Shown: positions 47,879-57,108 of the stretch, one piece after another
Layout of the letters: each line of letters starts with the position of its first letter
How positions within the stretch are numbered: the stretch's first letter is position 1
Assembly (NCBI RefSeq): GCF_000016065.1
Contig: NC_009092.1
Coordinates: forward strand, 1,240,001-1,304,000
Direction of reading: 5' to 3'
From: Shewanella loihica PV-4
GTDB lineage: Bacteria > Pseudomonadota > Gammaproteobacteria > Enterobacterales > Shewanellaceae
Length of the DNA: 64,000 nucleotides
Translations under genes and position numbers: made by a program
The notes under the pieces: generated by a model
Databases searched by the model: none
Seen by the model: only the letters and a program-made list of their open reading frames with translations
Told to the model about the DNA's origin: nothing

Positions 47879-47897
47879 GAGAAAAGTGAGGATAACA

Positions 47898-50564
47898 ATG
47901 AATAATAAGCTCATTCCAATAACATTACTCATGAGCCTGGGACTGCTTGGGTGCGGTCAGCCAACCACTAATCAAATTGCCAAGGATGAAGGCGCCGCGG
48001 CGCAGCAGGTCAGCGAAAGTTCTGCGCAGCAGGCACTGCATCAGTTTGCTACCAGCCTTGCCGTTAATTATCACACCCTGACCAATTATCCTCAGCAGTG
48101 CACCTCAACAGGTGTCGATGGCCGCTGCTTCGCCGCCCAGATAGAATTAGTCCCGGGTGTCGATTTTGACCGTAAGGATTGGGCTATCTACTACAGCCAG
48201 ATGCGGCCGGTGAAACAGGTGTTAACCGATGCCTTTGAGCTGACTCAGGTTAAAGGGGATCTGCATCGCATCACCCCCACGGAAAGATTTAGCGGTTTTC
48301 AGAAAGATCAGCCAGTCGACATCGCCTTTCTCGGTGAGTTGTGGCAGCTATCGGAAACCGATGCCATGCCCAACTACTATATCGTCGTTCCCGGCCTTAA
48401 GCCCGAGCTCATCAGCAGTACTCAGCTGACTGTCGATGCCAGTACCGGCATGGAGCAGCGGCCCTATGTCGAGACTTATGTCAGCGCCGAGAGCCAATAT
48501 AAGCGTAGCGATACCGATAAGCTTAAGTGGGCGACGCCTCAGGTCTTGTTTGATGCAAACCAGGATATCGAGAGTCGCCCAGAGCTTGCCGTTAACGCGA
48601 TCATCCCAACGCCCAAGCGACAAATAGTCACTAGTCAAAGCCCAGTGTTATCCCTGGCCTCCGGCTATCATCTGGATGCAGGCAGTGTAGCTAAGGCGTC
48701 TGTCGAGGCGGCATTGGCTCGCCTGGCCCACCTTGGCGTTAAGCCATCGCCTCAAGGTATCCCACTCAAGTTAGAGCCGTCGACGACAAAACTTGCCGAA
48801 GGGGGCTATCGCCTCGATATTACCTCTGATGGCATCACCATAGGCGCCAGCGACGATGCCGGTTTCTCCTATGGCTTGGCGTCGCTAACAAGCCTTATTT
48901 CTCTCGACACCCTATCGCTCAATGCCATGATGATTGAAGATGAGCCTAGATATGACTTTCGCGGCATGCATGTGGACGTGGCGCGTAATTTTCACAGCAA
49001 GCAGTTTATCTTAGATCTGCTGGATCAGATGGCGGCCTATAAGCTAAACAAGCTGCATCTGCATATGGCCGATGATGAGGGCTGGCGCCTAGAGATAGAC
49101 GGCCTGCCCGAGCTGACCCTAGTGGGCAGTCGTCGCTGTCACGACCTGCAGGAAGATACCTGCTTATTGCCGCAGCTGGGCAGCGGCCCAGATGGCGATA
49201 GTAAGGTCAATGGTTTCTACTCTAAGGCCGATTATATCGAGATCCTCAAGTATGCCGGCGCGCGCCAAATTCAGGTGATACCGTCCATGGATATGCCGGG
49301 TCACTCGCGCGCCGCCATCAAGTCGATGGAGGCCAGATATCGCCGTCTGATGGCCGAAGGCAATGAAGCCGCTGCTAACGAGTATCGTCTCATCGACCCG
49401 CTGGACAAGACCCGCTACGCCTCGATCCAATATTACGACGACAACACGCTCAACGTCTGTATGGATTCTAGCTATCACTTTGTCGATAAGGTGGTGAGCG
49501 AGATATCCAAGCTGCACCAGGCTGCGGGTCAGAGCCTGGAGCTTTACCATATCGGCGCCGATGAAACCGCCGGTGCCTGGGTCGACTCTCCCGTCTGTCA
49601 GGCGCTGCTTGCAGACAAAGAGAGCGGCCTGGATAGCGAGGCACATTTTGGGGCTTACTTTATCGAGCGGGTGGCCAATATGCTGGCCGATAAAGGGATT
49701 GAAACAGCGGGCTGGAGCGATGGCATGAGCCATACTCGACCCGAGCGTATGCCGGCAAATAATCAAACTAACATCTGGGATGTGGTTGCCCACGGCGGTT
49801 ATCAGCGCGCCCATGCACAGGCCAACTTGGGCTGGGATACGGTACTGAGTAATCCCGAGGTGCTCTATTTCGATTTCCCCTACGAAGCCGATCCTAAAGA
49901 GCATGGATACTACTGGGCGAGTCGCAGCACCAACGAGCGCAAACTCTTTAGCTTCATGCCAGATAACCTACCGGCCAACGCCGAGCAGTGGACGGATATC
50001 GAAGGTAAACCATTTGAAGCCGACGATACCCTTAAGCTCGATGATGCGGGCAAACGCCTCAGCGGGCCGCTAAATCAAGGCGTTAGATTCAAAGGGATCC
50101 AGGGCCAGCTCTGGAGCGAGACCATACGCTCAGATCAAGTGGTGGAATATATGGTGTTTCCTCGCCTGTTAGTGCTGGCTGAAAGGGCATGGCACAAGGC
50201 CGATTGGGAGGTGCCATATCAATATCAGGGGGCTAAATATAGCCCAGAGACAAACTACTTCACGGCCGAGATGCGCGAGAAGCAGCGCGTGCAGTGGCAG
50301 ACCTTTGCCAACACCTTAGGCTATAAGGAGCTGGCCAAGCTGGATAGGGCGGGGATAGCCTACCGTGTGCCGACCCTAGGTGCCAAGATCAAAGATGGTT
50401 ATCTGCAAGTGAACAGTATCTATCCCGGGCTTGGAATAGAGTATCGAGTCGATGGCGGCCAGTGGCAGCAATATACAGAGGCGGTTAGCGTCTCAGGTAG
50501 AGTCGAGGTCAGAGGCGTCGCCGCCGATGGTATCCGCAAGGGGCGCATACTCAAGGTCAATTAG
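47898..50564 (+). CDS. hex: Beta-N-acetylhexosaminidase lipoprotein (GH20)
   Basis: 888 residues from ATG 47898 (GAGG six bases upstream; an in-frame GTG at 47886 is unlikely). Signal peptide with lipobox LLGC, so an anchored lipoprotein, probably periplasmic or surface. An N-terminal CHB_HEX carbohydrate-binding domain and a GH20b domain precede the TIM barrel, which starts near RGMHVDVARNFHSK. LHLHMADDEGWRLEI and the catalytic pair D555-E556 (HIGADETAG) follow. The C-terminal 60 residues form the CHB_HEX_C Ig-like domain. Releases GlcNAc from chitooligosaccharides, the step before the transporter and kinase encoded downstream. Confidence 0.95.
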   Translation: MNNKLIPITLLMSLGLLGCGQPTTNQIAKDEGAAAQQVSESSAQQALHQFATSLAVNYHTLTNYPQQCTSTGVDGRCFAAQIELVPGVDFDRKDWAIYYSQMRPVKQVLTDAFELTQVKGDLHRITPTERFSGFQKDQPVDIAFLGELWQLSETDAMPNYYIVVPGLKPELISSTQLTVDASTGMEQRPYVETYVSAESQYKRSDTDKLKWATPQVLFDANQDIESRPELAVNAIIPTPKRQIVTSQSPVLSLASGYHLDAGSVAKASVEAALARLAHLGVKPSPQGIPLKLEPSTTKLAEGGYRLDITSDGITIGASDDAGFSYGLASLTSLISLDTLSLNAMMIEDEPRYDFRGMHVDVARNFHSKQFILDLLDQMAAYKLNKLHLHMADDEGWRLEIDGLPELTLVGSRRCHDLQEDTCLLPQLGSGPDGDSKVNGFYSKADYIEILKYAGARQIQVIPSMDMPGHSRAAIKSMEARYRRLMAEGNEAAANEYRLIDPLDKTRYASIQYYDDNTLNVCMDSSYHFVDKVVSEISKLHQAAGQSLELYHIGADETAGAWVDSPVCQALLADKESGLDSEAHFGAYFIERVANMLADKGIETAGWSDGMSHTRPERMPANNQTNIWDVVAHGGYQRAHAQANLGWDTVLSNPEVLYFDFPYEADPKEHGYYWASRSTNERKLFSFMPDNLPANAEQWTDIEGKPFEADDTLKLDDAGKRLSGPLNQGVRFKGIQGQLWSETIRSDQVVEYMVFPRLLVLAERAWHKADWEVPYQYQGAKYSPETNYFTAEMREKQRVQWQTFANTLGYKELAKLDRAGIAYRVPTLGAKIKDGYLQVNSIYPGLGIEYRVDGGQWQQYTEAVSVSGRVEVRGVAADGIRKGRILKVN

Positions 50565-50875
50565 CATTTCGCTTTTAGCACTAGATTACTGACCGAAAAA
50601 TAGGTCATTTAAGTCAGCTAATGAAAACGTAATTGAAGATAGCGCGGTTATCCGAGGTCCGATAACCGCTTTCCTCCCTGTTAAATAGCAAACAAAAATT
50701 GGGCGCCTTAGAGGCGTTAACCGGGCAGTGATTGAGAAGCTTGCTGTCACAAATTTAGTGATAATTTTAAATGACAGCGTTGTCATTTCTGTTGTAACAT
50801 GACATTAACTTAGTCAGTGGGCAGGGCGGGCGAAGCTAGATGCCCTGGATAATAAAACTGTGAAAGAGGTTGGTA
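50565..50875. other. Intergenic region hexosaminidase / nagK
   Basis: 311 bases with a 9-bp perfect hairpin GCGGTTATC (50644-50652) / GATAACCGC (50661-50669) that may end the hexosaminidase transcript although its T-run is poor. A small CGCCT / AGGCG hairpin lies near 50706. Operator 4 at 50770 is for the nagK-nagA-nagX unit. Confidence 0.5.
50770..50787. promoter_or_regulatory. NagR-type operator 4 (nagK)
   Basis: Exact AATGACAGCGTTGTCATT, 89 bp before the nagK start. Confidence 0.87.
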
Positions 50876-51775
50876 ATGGGATTTAACCAGACAGAGGAAC
50901 AGGCCCTCGTCATAGGCATAGATGGTGGTGGCAGCAAGTGCCGCGCGACTATCTACGCCGCCGATGACAGTGTGCTCGGCACTGGTGTGGCCGGGCGTGC
51001 GAATCCGCTTTACGGCCTGACACATACCTTCGACTCTATCTCGCGCGCGACCGAACTCGCTCTACAAGACGCCGGGCTAAAAGCTGGCGACGGCAAGACA
51101 ATGGTGGCGGGCGTAGGCCTGGCTGGAGTCAATGTCGCGCATCTCTATCAGGCGATCAAAGCATGGCAGCATCCCTTCGCAGAGATGTATGTCACCACAG
51201 ATCTGCACACCGCCTGCATCGGCGCCCATAAAGGTGGCGATGGCGCGGTGATCATCACAGGTACCGGCTCCTGCGGCTATGCCCACGTGGGCGAGCAGTC
51301 CTTGAGCCTAGGCGGGCACGGCTTTGCCCTGGGCGATAAGGGCAGCGGCGCCTGGCTTGGCTTACAGGCCGCGCAGCAGGTACTGTTAGATCTCGATGGC
51401 TTCGGCCCGGCTACCCAGTTAACCGAGCGTCTGTTGGAGCACTTCAAGGTGAACGATGCCATGGGCATAGTCGAGCACCTGGCGGGCAAATCATCCGGTT
51501 GTTATGCCACCCTGGCGCGCACGGTGTTATCTTGTGCACAGGCCCAGGATGAGGTGGCTAAGGCGATAGTGGTCGAGGGCGCCGAGTATATCAGCGCCTT
51601 GGCCCACAAGTTATTTGAGATCCACCCGCCGCGTTTCTCCATGATAGGTGGCCTCGCCGAGCCTCTGGCCCCTTGGCTGGATAAGCGGGTGGTCGACAAG
51701 ATCTCGCCAATTCTTGCTCCGCCCGAATTAGGTGCCGCCTATTTTGCGCGTCAGCAGCTAGGCTTTAGCAGTTAA
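50876..51775 (+). CDS. nagK: N-acetylglucosamine kinase (BadF/BadG family)
   Basis: 299 residues from ATG 50876 (GAGG six bases upstream). ASKHA fold: phosphate-1 loop VIGIDGGGSKCRATI, AGVGLAGVN, phosphate-2 VIITGTGSCGYAHVG, GGHGFALGDKGSGAWLG and adenosine motif MIGGLAEPL. This is the eukaryotic-type GlcNAc kinase used in Shewanella in place of a ROK kinase; glucosamine kinase GspK of Vibrio belongs to the same family. Makes GlcNAc-6-P for NagA. nagA starts 67 bases later. In S. oneidensis a deaminase gene lies between them, as I recall; here there is none. Confidence 0.92.
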   Translation: MGFNQTEEQALVIGIDGGGSKCRATIYAADDSVLGTGVAGRANPLYGLTHTFDSISRATELALQDAGLKAGDGKTMVAGVGLAGVNVAHLYQAIKAWQHPFAEMYVTTDLHTACIGAHKGGDGAVIITGTGSCGYAHVGEQSLSLGGHGFALGDKGSGAWLGLQAAQQVLLDLDGFGPATQLTERLLEHFKVNDAMGIVEHLAGKSSGCYATLARTVLSCAQAQDEVAKAIVVEGAEYISALAHKLFEIHPPRFSMIGGLAEPLAPWLDKRVVDKISPILAPPELGAAYFARQQLGFSS

Positions 51776-51842
51776 GCTTTAGCAGTCAGGCGTGAGCCAA
51801 GCGTAACGAGTTGTAGATGATGTTTTGCCAGGAATAGAATCG

Positions 51843-52973
51843 ATGAAACAGACACTGATTGCCGAGCGAGTATTTGACGGCGAACACTTCCACCATAACC
51901 AGGCCATCACCATAGAGGACGGGCGTATCGTCTCTTTCGATAGGGCTAGCGATGTCGAGCCGATTCTGCTGGCCGGCACCCTGGTGCCTGGCTTTATCGA
52001 TGTTCAGGTCAATGGCGGCGGCGGTGCCCTGTTTAACGACGCACCCAGCGTCGAGAAGATAAAGACCATAGGCCAGGCCCATGCCAGATTTGGCACCACG
52101 GGCTTCCTGCCGACCCTGATCACCGACGAAATTGAGGTGATGCGCGCCGCCGCCGATGCGGTGGCCGAGGCGCTGGCGCTGAATACGCCAGGCGTGCTGG
52201 GGATCCATTTCGAGGGGCCGCATCTCAGCGTGCCCAAGAAGGGTGTCCATCCGGCCAATTATATTCGTCGTATCTCTGATGAAGAGCTGGCGGTTTTTGC
52301 CCGTAATGATCTGGGGACTAAGGTGGTGACACTGGCGCCTGAGAACGTCGCACCAGAGGTGATTCATGCCCTGGTCGAGTGCGGCGTCAGGGTTTGTCTC
52401 GGTCACTCTAATGCCGACTATGACACTGTTATTAAGGCGCTTGAGGCCGGGGCAACCGGTTTTACCCACCTGTTTAACGCCATGTCGCCCATGGATTCCA
52501 GGGCGCCGGGCATGGTGGGCGCGGCGCTGGAGAGCCAGGATGCCTGGTGCGGCCTGATTGTCGATGGTCACCACGTGCATCCGGCCTCGGCTAAGGTAGC
52601 CATCGCCGCTAAGCCAAGGGGCAAGGTGATGCTGGTGACAGACGCCATGCCGCCTGTGGGCATGGATGATAACGCCAGCTTCGAGCTGTTTGGCACCCAG
52701 GTGGTGCGCCGCGGTGACAGGTTAAATGCCGTAACCGGCGAGCTTGCCGGATGCGTGCTGGATATGATTGGTGCGGTCAACAACAGCGTTAGCATGCTAG
52801 GCGTGGCCCACGAAGAGGCGCTGCGGATGGCGGCTAGATATCCTGCCGAGTTTATCGGTCATCGTCAGCGCGGAGTGTTTACCATAGGCGCCAGGGCGGA
52901 TATGGTGTTGCTGGGCAGCGATAATCAAGTGGCGCGCACCTACATAGATGGCCAGTTGGTCTATCAGGCATAG
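51843..52973 (+). CDS. nagA: N-acetylglucosamine-6-phosphate deacetylase
   Basis: 376 residues from ATG 51843 (AGGA nine bases upstream); an in-frame TTG 18 bases earlier is not favoured. Amidohydrolase removing acetate from GlcNAc-6-P. Motifs: PGFIDVQVNGGGG, the metal-binding Glu in GIHFEGPHLS, CLGHSNADYD, FTHLFNAMSPM and DGHHVHP, and the catalytic Asp in VTDAMPPVG. Standard length (about 380). Likely co-transcribed with nagK. Its product glucosamine-6-P needs a deaminase not found in this window. Confidence 0.97.
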   Translation: MKQTLIAERVFDGEHFHHNQAITIEDGRIVSFDRASDVEPILLAGTLVPGFIDVQVNGGGGALFNDAPSVEKIKTIGQAHARFGTTGFLPTLITDEIEVMRAAADAVAEALALNTPGVLGIHFEGPHLSVPKKGVHPANYIRRISDEELAVFARNDLGTKVVTLAPENVAPEVIHALVECGVRVCLGHSNADYDTVIKALEAGATGFTHLFNAMSPMDSRAPGMVGAALESQDAWCGLIVDGHHVHPASAKVAIAAKPRGKVMLVTDAMPPVGMDDNASFELFGTQVVRRGDRLNAVTGELAGCVLDMIGAVNNSVSMLGVAHEEALRMAARYPAEFIGHRQRGVFTIGARADMVLLGSDNQVARTYIDGQLVYQA

Positions 52974-53140
52974 CGACCCCATTAGATGCATAGCCGTCGC
53001 GATAGAGAATTGGAAAAGGCGCTGAAACAAGCGCTCTATTTGTGCTCGTCATTGAGGCGCTAATTAAGCTCTGTGCTTGTGCCTATCGGGTTAAGCCTAG
53101 TGTTTGATTTATAATAATAACGATAAGAGAGAGGCTCCTG

Positions 53141-54304
53141 ATGGAACCTAAAACAGATACCCATCCAAAACCGGCCGCGAAACCCAGGCTGATGTCGCTC
53201 GATGCCCTAAGGGGCTTCGATATGTTCTGGATCCTGGGGGGCGAGGCATTGTTTGCGGCGTTGCTCGTCTGGACTGGCTGGCAGGGCTGGCGTATCGCCG
53301 ATGCCCAGATGCACCACAGTCAGTGGCATGGCTTTACCTTCTACGACCTTATCTTCCCTCTATTTATCTTTCTCTCCGGCGTCGCCTTAGGCCTATCGCC
53401 CAAACGCCTGGACTCGCTGCCCTGGCCCGAGCGTCTTCCCCTCTATCGCCACGCGATAAAACGTTTGATGCTGCTGCTTCTGTTTGGGGTGCTCTATAAC
53501 CATGGCTGGGGTACAGGCATGCCGATGGCGGCGGATGAGGTGAGATATGCCAGCGTGCTGGGACGCATCGCCTTTGCCTGGTTCTTCGCCGCCTTACTGG
53601 TGTGGCATACCGACCTGAAGACGCAGATCTTGGTCGCCATCGGTATACTCCTCGGATACGCCGCGATGCAGCTGTGGCTGCCGGTTCCCGGCGGCGTGGC
53701 GGGGGACTTCTCTATCTCTGGCTCGATTAACGCCTATGTGGACGGCAAGTTTCTGCCCGGTATTAGCTATCAGGGCAGGGCGACAGACCCTGAGGGGATC
53801 CTCTCGACCCTTCCAGCCATAGTCAATGCCTTAGCGGGTGTCTTTACCGGTCGCTTCATCGTTAAGTCTCATCCCAAGTGGGGAGGGGTAAAGGGCGAGT
53901 GGGCTAAGGTTGGCATCTTGTTACTTGCTGGCTTGCTCAGCCTGGGGCTAGGCTGGTTGATGAACCCTTATATTCCGGTAAACAAAGATCTCTGGACCAG
54001 CAGCTTTGTCATGGTCACCCTGGGCTGGAGCCTTATCTTACTCGCCATCTTCTATGCGCTGGTGGATGTGCTAAAGCTGCACAGATTGGCATTTGGATTT
54101 GTGGTCATAGGCTGCAATGCCATCATCATCTATTTGGCATCAAGCCTGGTTAAATGGGACTACCTTGCCAGCAGCCTATTTGGCGGCGCGATACAGGCGC
54201 TGCCGATTGAGATGCAGCCTCTGGCGTCAGCCTGCGCCATGCTCTTGGTGCAGTGGTTGCTGCTCTACTGGATGTATAAGCGCGGCATCTTCATCAAGGT
54301 TTAA
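53141..54304 (+). CDS. nagX: NagX-type inner membrane protein (DUF5009)
   Basis: 387 residues, about ten membrane helices. Starts with the family motif RLMSLDALRGFDMFWILGGE, followed by HSQWHGFTFYDLIFPLFIFL, a conserved His-containing loop, and YNHGWGTGMP. Related to the membrane acyltransferases that include human heparan-alpha-glucosaminide N-acetyltransferase. In Shewanella it sits in the GlcNAc operon as nagX; its reaction has not, to my knowledge, been shown. GAGAGGCTCCTG upstream gives the ribosome site. 167 bases after nagA with no operator between. Confidence 0.87.
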   Translation: MEPKTDTHPKPAAKPRLMSLDALRGFDMFWILGGEALFAALLVWTGWQGWRIADAQMHHSQWHGFTFYDLIFPLFIFLSGVALGLSPKRLDSLPWPERLPLYRHAIKRLMLLLLFGVLYNHGWGTGMPMAADEVRYASVLGRIAFAWFFAALLVWHTDLKTQILVAIGILLGYAAMQLWLPVPGGVAGDFSISGSINAYVDGKFLPGISYQGRATDPEGILSTLPAIVNALAGVFTGRFIVKSHPKWGGVKGEWAKVGILLLAGLLSLGLGWLMNPYIPVNKDLWTSSFVMVTLGWSLILLAIFYALVDVLKLHRLAFGFVVIGCNAIIIYLASSLVKWDYLASSLFGGAIQALPIEMQPLASACAMLLVQWLLLYWMYKRGIFIKV

Positions 54305-54379
54305 GTCTTATAGAAGATAATGGCTGGGCAATTTAACAAGGAAAACGCTGTGTTAGCCTGCTAAGGCTAAAAAGTCAAA

Positions 54380-54397
54380 AATGACAGCGTTGTCTTT
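54380..54397. promoter_or_regulatory. NagR-type operator 5 (nagP)
   Basis: AATGACAGCGTTGTCTTT, one mismatch to the 18-bp pattern, 121 bp before the nagP start. Shows that nagP has its own control. Confidence 0.78.
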
Positions 54398-54517
54398 TTT
54401 CTGTTTATGTTTTAACATCGATGAAACAAGGGGGCAACTTGCGCCCAAGCTGTAATGTACCAAGCCGATATCATTGAGCTGATATCCGAAGATTAATTAC
54501 TATAAGAAAACAGGCTT

Positions 54518-55822
54518 ATGGAAATGACATTAAATAGTGAAAGTAAGCGCAGCAGCGTGATCCCCATGGCGATCGTTGCCGGACTCTTCTTTATTCTGGG
54601 TTTTGCGACCTGGCTAAATGGGTCCTTGATGCCTTACCTCAAGCAGATCCTGCAACTCACCCCGCTTCAAGCCTCCCTCATTCTCTTCTCCTTCTATATC
54701 GCCGTGACCTTTACCGCATTGCCCTCGGCATGGGTGATCCGTAAGGTGGGTTACAAGACAGGCATGGCGATGGGCATGGGGATCATGATGATTGCCGGCC
54801 TGCTGTTCATACCCGCGGCCAAGACGCAGGTATTTGCGTTGTTTCTGTTTGCGCAGCTGGTGATGGGCACGGGCCAGACCCTGCTACAGACGGCAGTGAA
54901 TCCCTATGTGGTCAGAATTGGCCCCGAGGAGTCGGCCGCCGCTCGCGTGAGTGTCATGGGGATCCTCAACAAAGGCGCAGGGGTGATCGCGCCGCTGGTG
55001 TTTACCGCCCTGATCCTCGACAGCTTTAAAGACAGAGTCGGCGTTGAACTGACCCAGGCGCAGATCGACGAGATGGCCAATGGCCTAGTGTTCCCATATC
55101 TGGGCATGGCTATCTTTATCGGTGTGCTGGCGCTGTTGGTGAAGAAGTCGCCTCTGCCAGAGCTTGAAAATGAAGACGAGCAAGAGGAGGGCACCAAGGG
55201 CCATACCCGCGAGGCGCTGTCTCATCCTAATCTGGCATTAGGGGTAGTAGCACTGTTTTTCTATGTGGCAGTAGAAGTGATCGCCGGCGATACCATAGGC
55301 ACCTTCGCCCTCTCTCTCGGGGTCGAGAACTATGGCGTGATGACCTCCTATACCATGATCTGCATGGTCATAGGTTATTCGCTGGGTATACTGACCATTC
55401 CCCGCTTCATCTCTCAGCCTAAGGCGCTGATGATCTCGGCGATACTAGGCCTAATGCTGACGCTGGGGATCTTATTTGGTGACAACGAGTCCTATGCTAT
55501 CGCCAACGCGTTGCTGGTTCCCTTCGGCGGCGCCATGTTGCCAGATACCCTGTTGATGATAGCCTTCCTGGGTCTGGCTAACGCCATCGTCTGGCCAGCA
55601 GTATGGCCGCTGGCGCTATCTGGCATGGGCAAACTGACCAGCACAGGCTCGGCGCTATTGGTGATGGGCATTGCAGGTGGCGCATTCGGTCCGCTGTTTT
55701 GGGGATTAACCAGCTCGGCAACCTCCCTCGGTCAGCAGGGCGGCTATATGGTGATGTTGCCTTGTTACCTGTTTATCCTCTTCTATGCGGTGAAAGGCTA
55801 TAAGATGCGTAGCTGGAAATAG
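54518..55822 (+). CDS. nagP: GlcNAc permease NagP (MFS, FucP-like)
   Basis: 434 residues, 12 helices. Sugar:proton symporter of the FucP branch: MAIVAGLFFILGFATWLNGSL near the N-terminus, VGYKTGMAMGMGIMM, QLVMGTGQTLLQTAVNPYVV and the middle acidic loop ELENEDEQEEG. NagP of this type replaces the PTS GlcNAc system in Shewanella. It completes the route: outer-membrane receptor, hexosaminidase, permease, NagK, NagA. A terminator follows. Confidence 0.93.
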   Translation: MEMTLNSESKRSSVIPMAIVAGLFFILGFATWLNGSLMPYLKQILQLTPLQASLILFSFYIAVTFTALPSAWVIRKVGYKTGMAMGMGIMMIAGLLFIPAAKTQVFALFLFAQLVMGTGQTLLQTAVNPYVVRIGPEESAAARVSVMGILNKGAGVIAPLVFTALILDSFKDRVGVELTQAQIDEMANGLVFPYLGMAIFIGVLALLVKKSPLPELENEDEQEEGTKGHTREALSHPNLALGVVALFFYVAVEVIAGDTIGTFALSLGVENYGVMTSYTMICMVIGYSLGILTIPRFISQPKALMISAILGLMLTLGILFGDNESYAIANALLVPFGGAMLPDTLLMIAFLGLANAIVWPAVWPLALSGMGKLTSTGSALLVMGIAGGAFGPLFWGLTSSATSLGQQGGYMVMLPCYLFILFYAVKGYKMRSWK

Positions 55823-55842
55823 CCGAGAGTGTTTATCGAATT

Positions 55843-55867
55843 AAAAGGAGCCGAGTGCTCCTTTTTT
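55843..55867 (+). terminator. Terminator after nagP
   Basis: AAAAGGAGC (55843-55851) / GCTCC (55857-55861) then six T. Confidence 0.82.
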
Positions 55868-55974
55868 GTTGCCTAATATCGAGGGGTAACTCGTTAATAA
55901 CGGCTTTATTAAGAGAGGGGATGTTTGTATCAGGAGTGTAATGAATCCCATCAAGGGCGGTAAATTTCCGATAT

Positions 55975-56006
55975 AAAAAAGCCCCGACATTGTCGAGGCT
56001 GTTTTA
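55975..56006 (-). terminator. Terminator after the tRNA-Phe/tRNA-Thr unit
   Basis: AGCC(c)CGACA / TGTCG(a)GGCT stem with flanking A-run and T-run, directly past the CCA end of tRNA-Thr on the minus strand. Confidence 0.75.
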
Positions 56007-56008
56007 TA

Positions 56009-56084
<76 letters not shown>

Positions 56085-56091
56085 TAAATTG

Positions 56092-56167
56092 TGGTGCCCG
56101 AACCCGGAATCGAACCAGGGACACGAGGATTTTCAATCCTCTGCTCTACCGACTGAGCTATTCGGGC
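56092..56167 (-). tRNA. tRNA-Phe (GAA)
   Basis: 76 nt including CCA. Acceptor GCCCGAA / TTCGGGC, D-arm AGCTCAGTCGGTAGAGC, anticodon loop TTGAAAA giving GAA, T-loop GTTCGATTC. Seven bases before tRNA-Thr in the same transcript. Confidence 0.96.
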
Positions 56168-56237
56168 AACTAAACTAAGTGTCTAGTTAACTACTTCAAA
56201 CCAGGTCTCTATGACCCTTGCCGTTTGGAGTGCGCGT

Positions 56238-56266
56238 ATAATATAGCGCTGATATTTATCCTGCAA
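56238..56266 (-). promoter_or_regulatory. Promoter of the tRNA-Phe/tRNA-Thr unit
   Basis: On the minus strand TTGCAG (56261-56266) and TATTAT (56238-56243) are spaced by 17 bp, followed by a GC-rich discriminator ACGCGCAC, the form expected of stringently controlled stable-RNA promoters. The rest of 56168-56553 (386 bases, tRNA to cytochrome gene) shows no other feature. Confidence 0.7.
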
Positions 56267-56553
56267 GCGCTTTTTTGGAGAAATTTAACTGCATGGCTAG
56301 TTAATGTGCAAAGTGCTGGCTTTTTGGCATTTATGTCGTTTTTTAGCACAGTGGCTGTGGTTAAAACTCAGGTTTTAGCCACTAATTGTTCTTAAGGGGG
56401 CATTTTCAGGCCTCTTATTTCCCAACTCCCCACTAATCTCGTTTGTCTTAGCACTACCTTTCTAAAAATTAGAAGTTTATTGGCGAAATTACGCGATATT
56501 TGTCGATCTAAATCGAAGTTAATATGCTGTTAAGTCATAAATGAGGATGAATC

Positions 56554-57108
56554 GTGTTTAAAAATACCCAGAGCCGCTACGGCTTGGTGAGCATAGGCCT
56601 GCATTGGCTGACAGCGATTGCCGTATTAACGCTGTTCGCCCTGGGCGTGTGGATGGTCGAGCTGACCTATTACAGCGCCTGGTATAAGCGAGCGCCGGAT
56701 CTGCATAAGAGCATAGGCGTGCTGCTGATGGTGTTAACCCTGTGCCGTCTGCTGTGGCGTTGGTTAAACCCGGCGCCTAAGTCGCTCCCCGGACATCAAA
56801 GGTGGGAGAAGCTGGCTGCGGGCCTGGTGCATCGTCTGCTGTATCTGATGCTGCTTGGCATCTTGATCTCTGGCTATCTTATCTCGACCGCCGACGGCAG
56901 GGCCATTGGCGTTTTCTCACTCATCGAGCTGCCAAGCCTGGGACTATTGTTTGAGGGGCAGGCGGATATAGCCGGCAAAGTACACCAATATCTGGCCTAT
57001 GGCTTTATCGCATTGGTAACTCTGCATGGGCTTGGGGCACTTAAACACCACTTTATCGACAAAGACGCAAGCTTGAAACGCATGTTAAACATTAAGGAGA
57101 CACAATGA
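56554..57108 (+). CDS. Cytochrome b561-type membrane protein
   Basis: 184 residues from a GTG start, preceded by AGGATGAA. Four membrane helices (about 14-34, 50-67, 89-108, 145-165). Histidines in [33 protein letters not shown] and [10 protein letters not shown] are placed to bind two b-type haems, as in CybB. Overlaps yceI by four bases (ATGA). The cybB-yceI pairing is common and suggests a shared quinone- or isoprenoid-related task in the periplasm/inner membrane. Confidence 0.92.
   Translation: MFKNTQSRYGLVSIGLHWLTAIAVLTLFALGVWMVELTYYSAWYKRAPDLHKSIGVLLMVLTLCRLLWRWLNPAPKSLPGHQRWEKLAAGLVHRLLYLMLLGILISGYLISTADGRAIGVFSLIELPSLGLLFEGQADIAGKVHQYLAYGFIALVTLHGLGALKHHFIDKDASLKRMLNIKETQ

Larger units (their letters stand above)
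46596..47897. other. Long intergenic region SapC / hexosaminidase
   Basis: 1.3 kb without a convincing gene. It holds two NagR-type operators 153 bp apart (46952 and 47105), a short GTACAGCACAGCACAGC microrepeat near 47397, a doubled TTCAAAGCCAGA / TCCAAAGCCAGA (about 47479-47506), and an 18-bp perfect palindrome next to the hexosaminidase start. A 29-codon ATG frame at 46985 has no ribosome site. The length suggests either long leaders or loss of a gene that sits here in relatives. Confidence 0.5.
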
